Source: Hyphomonas sediminis (GTDB taxonomy: Bacteria; Pseudomonadota; Alphaproteobacteria; Caulobacterales; Hyphomonadaceae). Taken from it: DNA of 64,000 bases. The notes under the pieces are model-generated. The model saw nothing but the letters and a program-made list of their open reading frames with translations. It ran no database searches and was not told the DNA's origin. Position numbers and translations under genes: made by a program. Positions 1-7,636 of the stretch are shown piece by piece (position 1 is the stretch's first letter; each line of letters starts with the position of its first letter). Where the stretch lies: NCBI RefSeq assembly GCF_019679475.1, contig NZ_JAIEZP010000001.1, positions 496,001-560,000 on the forward strand, in the 5' to 3' direction.

Positions 1-996
1 CGCCAGCGGAAAACCCTCGGAGGCAAGCGCACGCAACGCGCCGTCAATCGCTTCAGGCGTACGGCCTGCGGCGAGGATCAGGAAATGGGTCGGGTCGAAC
101 GGCGACGGGCCGATCGACAGCCAGGCATCGCGGTCCTCGAGTCTTGCAAGCCCATCGGGCGCAAAGGCGGCCAACTCTTCGGGCGTCCCGATGGCGATCA
201 GGTCGCGCCCCTCTGTGGCCTCGCCAGGCGCCATCTCGGTCAACTGGGTAATTTCGGGCAACCGGTAGCCAAGACGGTTACCCACAGCTTGGGAGGCCAA
301 CGCGCCCCGGCGCAGCGTGTCGGCATCGCCCTGCCCCGCAAGGATGCCCAGCTTGTCGACCCCGCCAATCCCGGCAGACAGCACCGCGCCCAGATCAGCC
401 AGCGTTGCCGCCAACGGGCGGCGCGCATAAGTCACTTCGATATACGAGCGCGCCGTATCGATTTCCGTCCACAGCTCTGCGGCGTCTGCGTCCTGGCAAT
501 CGAGTGTATAGCGCTGCACCGCGTCGATGCGCAGCGTGTTGTATCCTGACACCAACGCGGAAGGGTCGAGCACGATCTCGTTGATGGCTGCGGCCCGCTC
601 CGTCACGCCGTCGAGTTGGCCGATAAAGAAACCATTCATCCCCAGCCGCAATTGCGGCTTCAGGCCCTCCTGCGCGCGTCCGCTCACATGCCGCAGGACG
701 ATCCGCGCTTCAGTTACATCCGCCTGCGGAGCGATAGCAAAGGAAATCTCTTCGCTCGCGCTCGCGCCGTCGAGATGGATTGCACCCTGGCTGCTGCGCA
801 GCGCCGCCAGAGGCAGGCGCGCGCGCCACAGGCCGTTCTCCAACTGCTCGGTGGAGATGTTCGGGTTCTCCCGATACCGGGCATAAATATCCAGCGCGGC
901 TTCAGCGGTCGGCGCCTGTTGCGCCGCCGCCGGCGCAGGGCCGACCGCAAAGGCCGCTGCTGCAGCGGCAACCATCAGGCGGACGAAGTATTTCAT
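1..996 (-). CDS. bcsB: BcsB-like cellulose synthase periplasmic subunit (partial, C-terminus outside window)
   Basis: The reading frame is open to the left window edge, so only the first 332 residues are seen. It begins with a clear signal peptide (Lys-containing start, then an Ala-rich hydrophobic stretch to about residue 25), which sends it to the periplasm. The following jelly-roll-like region, with phrases such as LRLGMNGFFIGQLDG, fits BcsB, the periplasmic partner that binds BcsA and guides the nascent glucan. Its ATG overlaps the bcsA stop by 4 bases, so the two are translationally coupled, and this context is the main support for the name. BcsB proteins usually have about 700-800 residues, so over half is outside the window. 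The polymer may be cellulose or a related beta-glucan. Confidence 0.72.
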   Translation of the reverse strand, partial: MKYFVRLMVAAAAAAFAVGPAPAAAQQAPTAEAALDIYARYRENPNISTEQLENGLWRARLPLAALRSSQGAIHLDGASASEEISFAIAPQADVTEARIVLRHVSGRAQEGLKPQLRLGMNGFFIGQLDGVTERAAAINEIVLDPSALVSGYNTLRIDAVQRYTLDCQDADAAELWTEIDTARSYIEVTYARRPLAATLADLGAVLSAGIGGVDKLGILAGQGDADTLRRGALASQAVGNRLGYRLPEITQLTEMAPGEATEGRDLIAIGTPEELAAFAPDGLARLEDRDAWLSIGPSPFDPTHFLILAAGRTPEAIDGALRALASEGFPLA

Positions 997-3191
997 GAGC
1001 GTGCTTCCCGTGTAACGGCGCGAATGTGATTGCCCGCCTGCGTCAGGCTTGAGCGGAGGAGCCGGGCGATTTTCGCGCCCATATGTTCAGAGTTGGCGCG
1101 CGCATCGCGGAACTGCTTCCAGTTCTCGCTATGCCCGTACATGAGCGTGACAACCGCCGCCCATTGCTCCCGCGTCTCGATAACGAAGCTGAGACCCAGC
1201 TTCTGGCCATCTGGCGCATCGGAGGCGGACAGCACTTTGAGGGTCAACACGGCAGCATTGCTTGCGCCTAGCTCCCGCGCGTCGACCGTCAGCGTGTCAC
1301 CGGCCGCGAATTTGCGCGGCGCGCTCTTGCCCACAGAACACCCCATGCCGGTGATCGAAACGTCCGACATGTGCGCGGCAACCGGCTCGCCCTGATGCGT
1401 CAGCAAAACATCACGGTGCAGGTCAAAGCGCGGGAAAGCCCGTTGCTGCGAGCGCTCATAAAGGACGCCCAGCGAAGAAACGAGCAATAGCAGGTGAAAC
1501 GTGTTCCAGATCAGCAAGACCGAGATGACCCCCGCTCCCACCGGATCGGTGAAGAGGCGAATGAGCCCGGCAATCTCGCCCAGCCCCACCAGTGCAATCA
1601 GCACATAAAATGGACGCGCCAGCGGCGAGATAAAACTCTCGCTCAAATTTTCGCCCTTCGGCGTCACGGCAAAGCTCGGCGCGCGCGGATTCCGGAGCAC
1701 TTGCAGGATTGCACCCGAACAGTGGATCGACTGGACGACCTCATAAAGCTCGGATGCGAACGCCCAGCGCGTATGCCCATAGAGGATCGAGGACAACATC
1801 AGCGCCCCAACAATGTGCGGCAGGCCGTACATCAGGAAGTCGGACAAGTCGCCGACATACACCTGCACGCCCAGCAACAGGTAAAGCAGAGGCGCCAGAA
1901 TGAAGGTCAGCCGCGCCAGCGGGAAGAACCAGTAGAAGCAGGAATTCAGATAGCCGATCCGCTGAGACAGGCTCAGCCCCTTCTTCAGAAGGGGGTTCTT
2001 CAGCAGGAATATCTGGATCATCCCCTGCGTCCAGCGCATGCGCTGCACGATGAAGCCGGAGAACGTTTCCGGCGACAACCCCGCCACCATGGGCCGGTCC
2101 ACATACACGCTGCGATATCCGCGCGCATGCAGTTCCAGCGCAGTTTCAGCATCTTCGGTGATCGTGTCGCCCTGCAGCCCGCCAATCTCCATGATATGCG
2201 CCCGCCGCAGCACCGCCGCCGAGCCGCAGAAGAAGGAGGCGTTGAGCCCATCAAGCCCGCGCTGGATCACCGAATAGAACATCTCGTTCTCGCTCGGCAT
2301 TTCTCGGAACGTGCCAAGGTTTCGCTCCAGCGGGTCCGGGTTCAAGAAGAAGTGCGGCGTCTGGACGAGGAACACTTTGGGATCATCGACAAAATGCCCC
2401 ACCGTCCGCACAAGGATATCTGTCGAAGGCACATGGTCGGCATCAAGGATCAGGATAAGCTCGCCATCGACCTTCTGGAGCGCCGAATTGATATTGCCCG
2501 CCTTGGCATGCTCATTCTTCTCGCGCGTGATGTAGTGCGCACCGAGGCGTTCGCACATCGCCTGCAACCGCTCATGCCGCGCCAGCGCTTCAGCCGCCTT
2601 CGCTGGATCGGCCTGATTGCGCTTGGCCAGCGTGCCGCCATCGTCGAGCAGATGGACCTTCACCCGCCCCGCGGGATAGCTGACATTCAGCGCCGCCGTC
2701 AGCGTCACCTCCAGCAACTCATCGGGCTCGTTATAACTCGGCACCAGAATGTCAACCGTGGGCGAGCGCGCCGCCGACACCGGCGCAGGCTTTGGCGCAC
2801 GTTTGTAAACGTCCACCGAAAGGAACGTCGACAGCAGCAACAGCACATAGCCATAGCTCTCTGCGCCGAGCAGGAAGATGCCACCCGCAATCGAAAGCGC
2901 TGAGTCCGTCGGCATCGTCTCGGTCACGCGCCAGATCATGTAGCGCGTGCTGGTAAAGATGATCAGCAGCGCCACGAACACGCGGAACGGCCCGCCCGTG
3001 GGGCGTAGCCAGCCCATCAGGAAATAGGTGGCAATCGTCGCAATACAGAGCTGCACCTGCAGCGCGTCGGAAACGGGCGCCGCCGCAATCACCGCGATCA
3101 GCGCAAGCGACAAGAGTCCGCTCACCGTACGCAGCGGCGCGAACCGAAATATGGGCAGGGACTCCTGCCGGGATGCATCGCCGTGCGCCAT
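993..3191 (-). CDS. bcsA: cellulose synthase catalytic subunit (UDP-forming), c-di-GMP-responsive
   Basis: This 732-residue inner-membrane family 2 glycosyltransferase polymerises glucose from UDP-glucose. All catalytic signatures are present: DD at 183-184, DAD at 250-252, TED at 345-347 and QRMRW at 383-387. Hydrophobic segments lie at about residues 20-120 and 415-575. The C-terminal PilZ domain keeps both c-di-GMP motifs, RSQQR at 580-584 and DVSITG at 610-615, so the enzyme should be switched on by c-di-GMP. Length is in the normal BcsA range. The ATG at 3191 has only a weak Shine-Dalgarno. A 7-bp inverted repeat lies just upstream. bcsB follows with a 4-base overlap. Confidence 0.93.
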   Translation of the reverse strand: MAHGDASRQESLPIFRFAPLRTVSGLLSLALIAVIAAAPVSDALQVQLCIATIATYFLMGWLRPTGGPFRVFVALLIIFTSTRYMIWRVTETMPTDSALSIAGGIFLLGAESYGYVLLLLSTFLSVDVYKRAPKPAPVSAARSPTVDILVPSYNEPDELLEVTLTAALNVSYPAGRVKVHLLDDGGTLAKRNQADPAKAAEALARHERLQAMCERLGAHYITREKNEHAKAGNINSALQKVDGELILILDADHVPSTDILVRTVGHFVDDPKVFLVQTPHFFLNPDPLERNLGTFREMPSENEMFYSVIQRGLDGLNASFFCGSAAVLRRAHIMEIGGLQGDTITEDAETALELHARGYRSVYVDRPMVAGLSPETFSGFIVQRMRWTQGMIQIFLLKNPLLKKGLSLSQRIGYLNSCFYWFFPLARLTFILAPLLYLLLGVQVYVGDLSDFLMYGLPHIVGALMLSSILYGHTRWAFASELYEVVQSIHCSGAILQVLRNPRAPSFAVTPKGENLSESFISPLARPFYVLIALVGLGEIAGLIRLFTDPVGAGVISVLLIWNTFHLLLLVSSLGVLYERSQQRAFPRFDLHRDVLLTHQGEPVAAHMSDVSITGMGCSVGKSAPRKFAAGDTLTVDARELGASNAAVLTLKVLSASDAPDGQKLGLSFVIETREQWAAVVTLMYGHSENWKQFRDARANSEHMGAKIARLLRSSLTQAGNHIRAVTREARS

Positions 3192-3203
3192 TGCCGGGCC
3201 CGC

Positions 3204-3226
3204 CTGGTAACAAAAACAATTACCAG
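3204..3226 (-). promoter_or_regulatory. inverted repeat in the bcsA leader (possible operator)
   Basis: CTGGTAA and TTACCAG form a perfect 7-bp inverted repeat separated by nine A-rich bases, 12 to 35 bases upstream of the bcsA ATG. The long A-rich spacer suits a protein dimer site better than a hairpin. No regulator can be named. Confidence 0.4.
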
Positions 3227-3328
3227 CTAGTGCACGTCAGGAATGAACTTTGCGATAAACTTGGGCGCTTACGAAACCGCCGTCCGTAAACTTCCACGTC
3301 CTATTTGTATACGGAGTAAACAGAAACC

Positions 3329-3350
3329 CCCTGATCCTTAAGGTTCAGGG
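3329..3350 (-). terminator. hairpin behind the acyl-CoA dehydrogenase gene
   Basis: CCCTGA and TCAGGG flank the self-complementary octamer CCTTAAGG, directly after the stop of the upstream minus-strand gene. On the minus strand the hairpin is followed by GGTTTCTG, only a short T run, so it is at best a weak intrinsic terminator. Confidence 0.4.
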
Positions 3351-3354
3351 CACT

Positions 3355-4536
3355 TTAGTGCCCGCCCTTGAGGTGGGCTGACTTGATCTTCTTCGCCAGC
3401 GACCATTTATGAACCTCGGTCGGGCCATCATAGATGCGGAAGGCGCGCACTTCGCGGAACAGCTGCTCCACAATCGTGTCGCGCGTCACGCCCATCCCGC
3501 CCATCGCCTGCACGCAGCGGTCGGCCACGCGGAACAACGCTTCGGAAACCGCCACCTTCGCCATCGAGCTTTCGACATTGCCATTCTCGCCCGCGTCCAA
3601 CGCGTCGGCGCACCAGTCGATCATCAATTCGGCCTGTTTCAACTCGATCTGGTTTTCCGCCAGCATGAAGCCAACGCCCTCATGATCGATCAGCAGCTTG
3701 CCGAACGCCTTGCGCGTGCAGGCATACTCTGTGGCGATTTCCTGCGCCCGCGTCGCCACGCCGTGCCAGCGCATGCAGTGGGAAAGCCGCGCCGGGGCCA
3801 GGCGGATCTGCGCATAGCGGAAGCCTTCGCCCGGATTGCCCAACATGTCCGCCTGCGGAACATGCAGGTTCTCGATCATCACCTGCGCATGGCCGCCCGG
3901 CATGGAGCTGTCGATGGTGTCGAGCAGGCGCTCGATGCGGATGGCCGGGTTCGGCAAGTCCACCAGGAACATGCACGCCCCTTCTTCGGCTTTCGCCATG
4001 ACGATGCCGACCGAAGCGCCGTCTGCCCCGGTGATGAAGGTCTTGCGGCCATTGATCACCCAATGGTCGCCCTCCTTCACGGCTGTTGTCTTCATCATCG
4101 ACGGGTCGGAGCCTGCGCCGTCTTCGGCCGCCGGCTCTGTCATGAAGAATGCCGAGCGGGCCTCCCCAGAAACCAGCGGATCGAGGAAACGCGCGCGCTG
4201 CGCGTCCGTCGCCACCTTGCCGAGCAGGAACATGTTCCCCTCGTCCGGCGCGCCGGTGTTGCACGCCACTGGCCCCAGCGGAGAAAGCCCCGTCTTCTTC
4301 AGCACATGGGCCGTACCGCGCTGCGACAGGTGCGTATGATCAGGCAGGATGTGCGGCGTCATTACGCCGGCGGCGCGGGCTTTCTCGCGCAGCTCTTTCA
4401 CAAGTTCCGGCGCCGGCCCATGTTCTTCAAGGCGTGGGTCACGCTCATAGGAAGCAACCACATCGCGCACGAACTTCTCGACCCGTTCGCCAATCTCGAT
4501 GGCGATTGCCTGATCGGGGTACGCAAGATGGGTCAT
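3355..4536 (-). CDS. acyl-CoA dehydrogenase, ACAD10/11-like
   Basis: This flavoprotein of about 393 residues should oxidise acyl-CoA thioesters to 2-enoyl-CoA, passing electrons to electron-transfer flavoprotein. Family signatures include FFMTEPAAEDGAGSDPS around the flavin site and a C-terminal RIYDGPTEVHKWSLAKKI. The YDGPTEVH form, with Asp where medium-chain enzymes have the catalytic Glu of YEG, is typical of the ACAD10/11 group, which acts on unusual or branched substrates. The ATG at 4536 was preferred to an upstream non-ATG start at 4599 because AGAAGGAA lies a few bases before it and the protein then begins at the usual N-terminal helix. It is a single gene; the substrate is unknown. 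Confidence 0.88.
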   Translation of the reverse strand: MTHLAYPDQAIAIEIGERVEKFVRDVVASYERDPRLEEHGPAPELVKELREKARAAGVMTPHILPDHTHLSQRGTAHVLKKTGLSPLGPVACNTGAPDEGNMFLLGKVATDAQRARFLDPLVSGEARSAFFMTEPAAEDGAGSDPSMMKTTAVKEGDHWVINGRKTFITGADGASVGIVMAKAEEGACMFLVDLPNPAIRIERLLDTIDSSMPGGHAQVMIENLHVPQADMLGNPGEGFRYAQIRLAPARLSHCMRWHGVATRAQEIATEYACTRKAFGKLLIDHEGVGFMLAENQIELKQAELMIDWCADALDAGENGNVESSMAKVAVSEALFRVADRCVQAMGGMGVTRDTIVEQLFREVRAFRIYDGPTEVHKWSLAKKIKSAHLKGGH

Positions 4537-4750
4537 GGCGCCGTTCCTTCTGCCGGTAAAGTCGGCGACACCTATGGCATCCCCCGCCCCGTATTTCACC
4601 CCTCAGAGTTGTCGCGTGCCGCGACGTTAGGCGCCCTGCAAGTCGTTATCCCGTGGAGACGCCCTCCCCTGTCCACGCCGCCTGCGCCCGCTCCGCAGGG
4701 AATTGCCCTTCCCTATCCGGCGGGGCCGGTGATGCCTTCACACTGGCCGC
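4537..4750. other. divergent intergenic region
   Basis: This 214-base non-coding gap separates the 5' ends of the minus-strand acyl-CoA dehydrogenase and the plus-strand hypothetical gene. It presumably holds both promoters, but no convincing -35/-10 pair, operator or RNA gene was recognised. Confidence 0.4.
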
Positions 4751-5380
4751 ATGATCAAGGCTCGCCCTCTTCGTTCTGCCAGCCTGCGCCCGCGCGCGGC
4801 AAAGTCGCCCTGGCGGCTGGCCCGGCGGGTGCTCCTGCTACTGAAGATTATTTATGCAGCTGCCCTTTGTCTGGCGCCGGGCCGGATGCGCAGCCGCCTG
4901 CTCCATTTCGTGCACAGCCGCGCAGGCCAGCTTGAGCAGATCTTCCGCCGCCTGCTGCTCGCTATGCGGGCCGCCCCCGCCGCGGTCCAGCCGCCACCAT
5001 TTGAGCCGCGCGGGACGCGGGCGCCCCACGCCCGCCGGGCCGCACGCAAACATGGCTTTTCGCTCAGCCTTAAAGGCATCCTCCCGGACGCGGCTTTTGC
5101 CACCCCTTCCCCTGTCTCCATCTCGGAAGACTCTTCCACGGCCACGCTCGCAGCGCTTCCGCGCGAAGAGGCGCTCGCCGCCCGCCTGAAAAACCTCCAA
5201 TCCGTTTTGGAGGATTGTTGGAGTTTTTCCGCAAAACTCCAACGACGCCTTGCCCGCTATGGCCTGCGCCTGCGCGCGCCAAAGGCGCAGCGTCCCGCCA
5301 CAGAAGTTTGGGCTCTGGTCTCACAGATCGTCGCGGCTCAGCCCGGCTTGCCCTGCACAGTCTTCGCGGACACTTCCTGA
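4751..5380 (+). CDS. hypothetical protein, basic N-terminus with one hydrophobic segment
   Basis: The family is not recognised. The 209-residue product starts with a strongly Arg/Lys-rich segment, then a hydrophobic stretch at about 26-45 that could be a membrane anchor or signal, a proline- and arginine-rich middle, and a C-terminal part with helical character. Codon choice looks coding, with mostly G or C in third positions. Its 3' half contains two strong hairpins that in the other orientation look like the terminator of the flhB operon, so the gene and the operon end overlap on opposite strands. It could be a real lineage-specific gene or a chance open frame. Confidence 0.45.
   Translation: MIKARPLRSASLRPRAAKSPWRLARRVLLLLKIIYAAALCLAPGRMRSRLLHFVHSRAGQLEQIFRRLLLAMRAAPAAVQPPPFEPRGTRAPHARRAARKHGFSLSLKGILPDAAFATPSPVSISEDSSTATLAALPREEALAARLKNLQSVLEDCWSFSAKLQRRLARYGLRLRAPKAQRPATEVWALVSQIVAAQPGLPCTVFADTS
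5189..5242 (-). terminator. tandem hairpins, probable terminator of the flgB-flhB operon
   Basis: Two adjacent perfect stems are seen. TTGGAGTTTT/AAAACTCCAA has 10 bp with a 5-base loop (5218-5242), and CCTCCAA/TTGGAGG has 7 bp with a 6-base loop (5194-5213). Read on the minus strand, the second stem is followed at once by TTTTT (5189-5193). This fits an intrinsic terminator about 220 bases beyond the last gene of the minus-strand flagellar operon. Confidence 0.6.
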
Positions 5381-5462
5381 TCCACTCTTAAAATCAGCCC
5401 ATCCCGCCGGACGCGCCCTGCGCTCCGGCCGCCCGTGCTGGCCGCTTGAGTATTTGGCGGGC

Positions 5463-5798
5463 TCACAGGTCGCCGATCCGGTCTTCTGAATGCATCGCGC
5501 GCTTGAGCCCGTCGCGGGCCGCTTCCAGATCCGCCTGCCGCGCGGCCAGCTCTGCCCGCTTCCGGGCAAGTTCAGCCACCAGCCTTTCGGCCCCGCCATG
5601 GCGCCGCGCCAGGCTGGCGGCATCATAATCCGTGCCCGGCTGATCCAGCGCGATCATGGAGGCTTGCACCGCCTCGATCTCGGTTTCGATCCGGCGCACA
5701 TCCTTCTGGATCACCAGCATATCCTGCTCCGCCTTCTGGCGTTTCAATCCCACCAGCGAGCGCAGCTGCGCAGCTTGTTTTTCCGGCAAGCTCGCCAT
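5463..5798 (-). CDS. FliJ-like coiled-coil protein at the end of the export-gate operon
   Basis: This 111-residue protein is almost entirely charged heptad-like helix, with no membrane segment or cysteine. Its ATG overlaps the flhB stop by one base, so it is translationally coupled. Size, coiled-coil nature and operon position suggest the FliJ role: the central stalk between the FliI ATPase ring and FlhA that also escorts chaperones. FliJ sequences diverge strongly and no diagnostic motif can be checked by eye, so the assignment rests on context. No other FliJ candidate was found near fliI. Confidence 0.5.
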   Translation of the reverse strand: MASLPEKQAAQLRSLVGLKRQKAEQDMLVIQKDVRRIETEIEAVQASMIALDQPGTDYDAASLARRHGGAERLVAELARKRAELAARQADLEAARDGLKRAMHSEDRIGDL

Positions 5799-6871
5799 TA
5801 TTGCCCGCTCCTTAGCCGGTCGACGAACTGGATGGCTGCCGCAACGGCGGCGAAGTGTTCAGGCAGGATTTCCTCGTCCACCTCAACCATCGAATAGATC
5901 GAACGTGTCGTCGGTGGATCGGAATAAATCGGAATGTTGTTCTCGATTGCCAGTTCCCGGATCTTCAGCGCCAGATTGTCCACGCCCTTGGCCACGCAGA
6001 CAGGCGCCTTATGGCTCGTAGGGTCCCATTTCAGCGCCACGGCATAGTGGGTCGGGTTGACCATCACCACGGTCGCGTCCTTCACATTCTGCATCATCTG
6101 GCCGCGCGAAATCTTGGAGGCCCGCTCCCGGCGCTGGGCCTTCATATGCGGGTCGCCTTCACTTTGCTTAACCTCCTTCTTCATCTCCTCGCGCGACATC
6201 TTCAGCTTGTTGGCATGAATGCGCCACTGAAGCGGAAGGTCTATCGCCGCCAGCAAGAACTGGAAGGCAAAGAAATAAAGGATCAGCCGCAAAACCTGGT
6301 TGAAGGTGAACTGGTAGAAGTCCGCCGTCTCAACCGCCGATGCCCCGTAATAATCGCGCGTGAACTGAACAAGGAACAGCGTGCCGAGCAGACCGGCGAA
6401 CAGCATCTTCGCCGTATCCTTCAGGAAGTCGGTGATGCCCTTGGTGCCGTACTTGTTCTTGATATTGTCGACCGGATTGATCTTCTTCATGTCCGGCTTG
6501 ATTTTCTTTGTGGAGAAGGAAATCGCCCGCTGCACGATCAATGACACCAGAACGATCGCCGCCATCACCAGAAGAATTGGCGAAAGCGCCAGCAGCGTCG
6601 TCGCCAGCCACGCCCAGGTCGCCCCGCCATCGCCATTGAAGATGTCTTCGGCAAAGGCATCGCCATGATACAGCAGAGAGGAGAAGTCACTGAACAGTTT
6701 CTGCCCGACCACCGCATTGAGCAGCAGCGCGCCGATCAGGATGCCCAGGATCAGCGCAAAGGCATTTGCCTCCTTCGACTGGGGAACGTTGCCCTCCTGC
6801 CGCGCCTCTCGCAGGCGCTGCTCGGTGGCTTCAAATTCCTTTTCGGCGCTATCTTGGTCCTGCTCGGCCAT
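5798..6871 (-). CDS. flhB: flagellar type III export protein FlhB
   Basis: FlhB is the export-gate membrane protein that switches specificity from rod/hook to filament substrates. The 357-residue protein has an N-terminal cytoplasmic segment, four hydrophobic segments (about 36-55, 88-115, 155-172 and 192-212) and a soluble C-terminal domain. The autocleavage site NPTH is intact at 272-275, followed by YAVAL. Length is normal. It lies 9 bases after fliR, with the FliJ-like gene overlapping its stop. FliK, encoded further along this block, is its partner in the switch. Confidence 0.95.
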   Translation of the reverse strand: MAEQDQDSAEKEFEATEQRLREARQEGNVPQSKEANAFALILGILIGALLLNAVVGQKLFSDFSSLLYHGDAFAEDIFNGDGGATWAWLATTLLALSPILLVMAAIVLVSLIVQRAISFSTKKIKPDMKKINPVDNIKNKYGTKGITDFLKDTAKMLFAGLLGTLFLVQFTRDYYGASAVETADFYQFTFNQVLRLILYFFAFQFLLAAIDLPLQWRIHANKLKMSREEMKKEVKQSEGDPHMKAQRRERASKISRGQMMQNVKDATVVMVNPTHYAVALKWDPTSHKAPVCVAKGVDNLALKIRELAIENNIPIYSDPPTTRSIYSMVEVDEEILPEHFAAVAAAIQFVDRLRSGQ

Positions 6872-6880
6872 GGTCCGTCC

Positions 6881-7636
6881 TCACAACCAGCCGATAACCT
6901 GAAGCGCCCGGTCTTTCCAGACGATCAGCATGCCGCCAACCGTGATCGCGAGCAACATGACGCCCGCGCCCACCATGAACGGCGCGCCGACAAACGCCAC
7001 CATCAGCGAGGGCAGCGCCTTGTTTATGAAGCCAAGGCAGATGTTGTAGAGCAGGTTTGCCGCCACAAAGGGCCAGGCGAGCATCAGCGCGAAGCCAAAA
7101 GCCTTGTAAAAGCTGTCCATCACCATCGGCCAACTCACCTGGCTTAGCTGACCAAGCGGAATATCCACATAAAGCCGCATCAACCCGTCGACCGCTGCCA
7201 CATGATAGTTCGCCGTCAGCAACACAGTCGCTCCGGCAATCGACAGCATGTTCGCCGTCACCGTTTGGGCTTCATGCTCCAGCGCGACGCCGAGGAATTG
7301 CGCCAGCCCGATCGCCTGCGCGATGATCGTGCCGGCGATCGTCAGCATCCACATCGACAAACGTAGCAGAGCGCCAAGGCCAAGGCCGATGATCACTTCA
7401 CTGCCGAGCAGTTGCACCAGATCCGTCAGGCGGCTGGCCGTCGGCGCCGGAACCACGCCCGTCGAGGCAATCGCTGCCGACATTCCCAGCAACACGAACA
7501 GCCGCGTGCGCACCGAGATGACCTGATCTCCAACGCCCGGCATCATGAACACGACGAAGGACAACCGCGCGATCACGGTCATGAACAGAACGATCCACGG
7601 GCTCGCCTGCCCCAGATAGGGGGCCAGCGCCTCCAT
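6881..7636 (-). CDS. fliR: flagellar type III export protein FliR
   Basis: This 251-residue protein, hydrophobic throughout, matches FliR, which together with FliP and FliQ forms the export channel in the centre of the MS ring. The region from about residue 88 to 125 (LRLSMWMLTIAGTIIAQAIGL) and the C-terminal hydrophobic pair are typical. Its ATG overlaps the flhA stop by one base. Length is normal. Confidence 0.93.
   Translation of the reverse strand: MEALAPYLGQASPWIVLFMTVIARLSFVVFMMPGVGDQVISVRTRLFVLLGMSAAIASTGVVPAPTASRLTDLVQLLGSEVIIGLGLGALLRLSMWMLTIAGTIIAQAIGLAQFLGVALEHEAQTVTANMLSIAGATVLLTANYHVAAVDGLMRLYVDIPLGQLSQVSWPMVMDSFYKAFGFALMLAWPFVAANLLYNICLGFINKALPSLMVAFVGAPFMVGAGVMLLAITVGGMLIVWKDRALQVIGWL

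Noticed and set aside
1494..2903. 469-residue plus-strand open frame
   Set aside because: It is antisense to bcsA, whose catalytic and PilZ motifs are intact; the frame is Arg/His/Gln-rich, as expected for the reverse of a GC-rich gene.
3409..4935. 508-residue plus-strand open frame
   Set aside because: Antisense to the acyl-CoA dehydrogenase, which has clear family motifs; His/Arg/Pro-rich composition is a shadow pattern.
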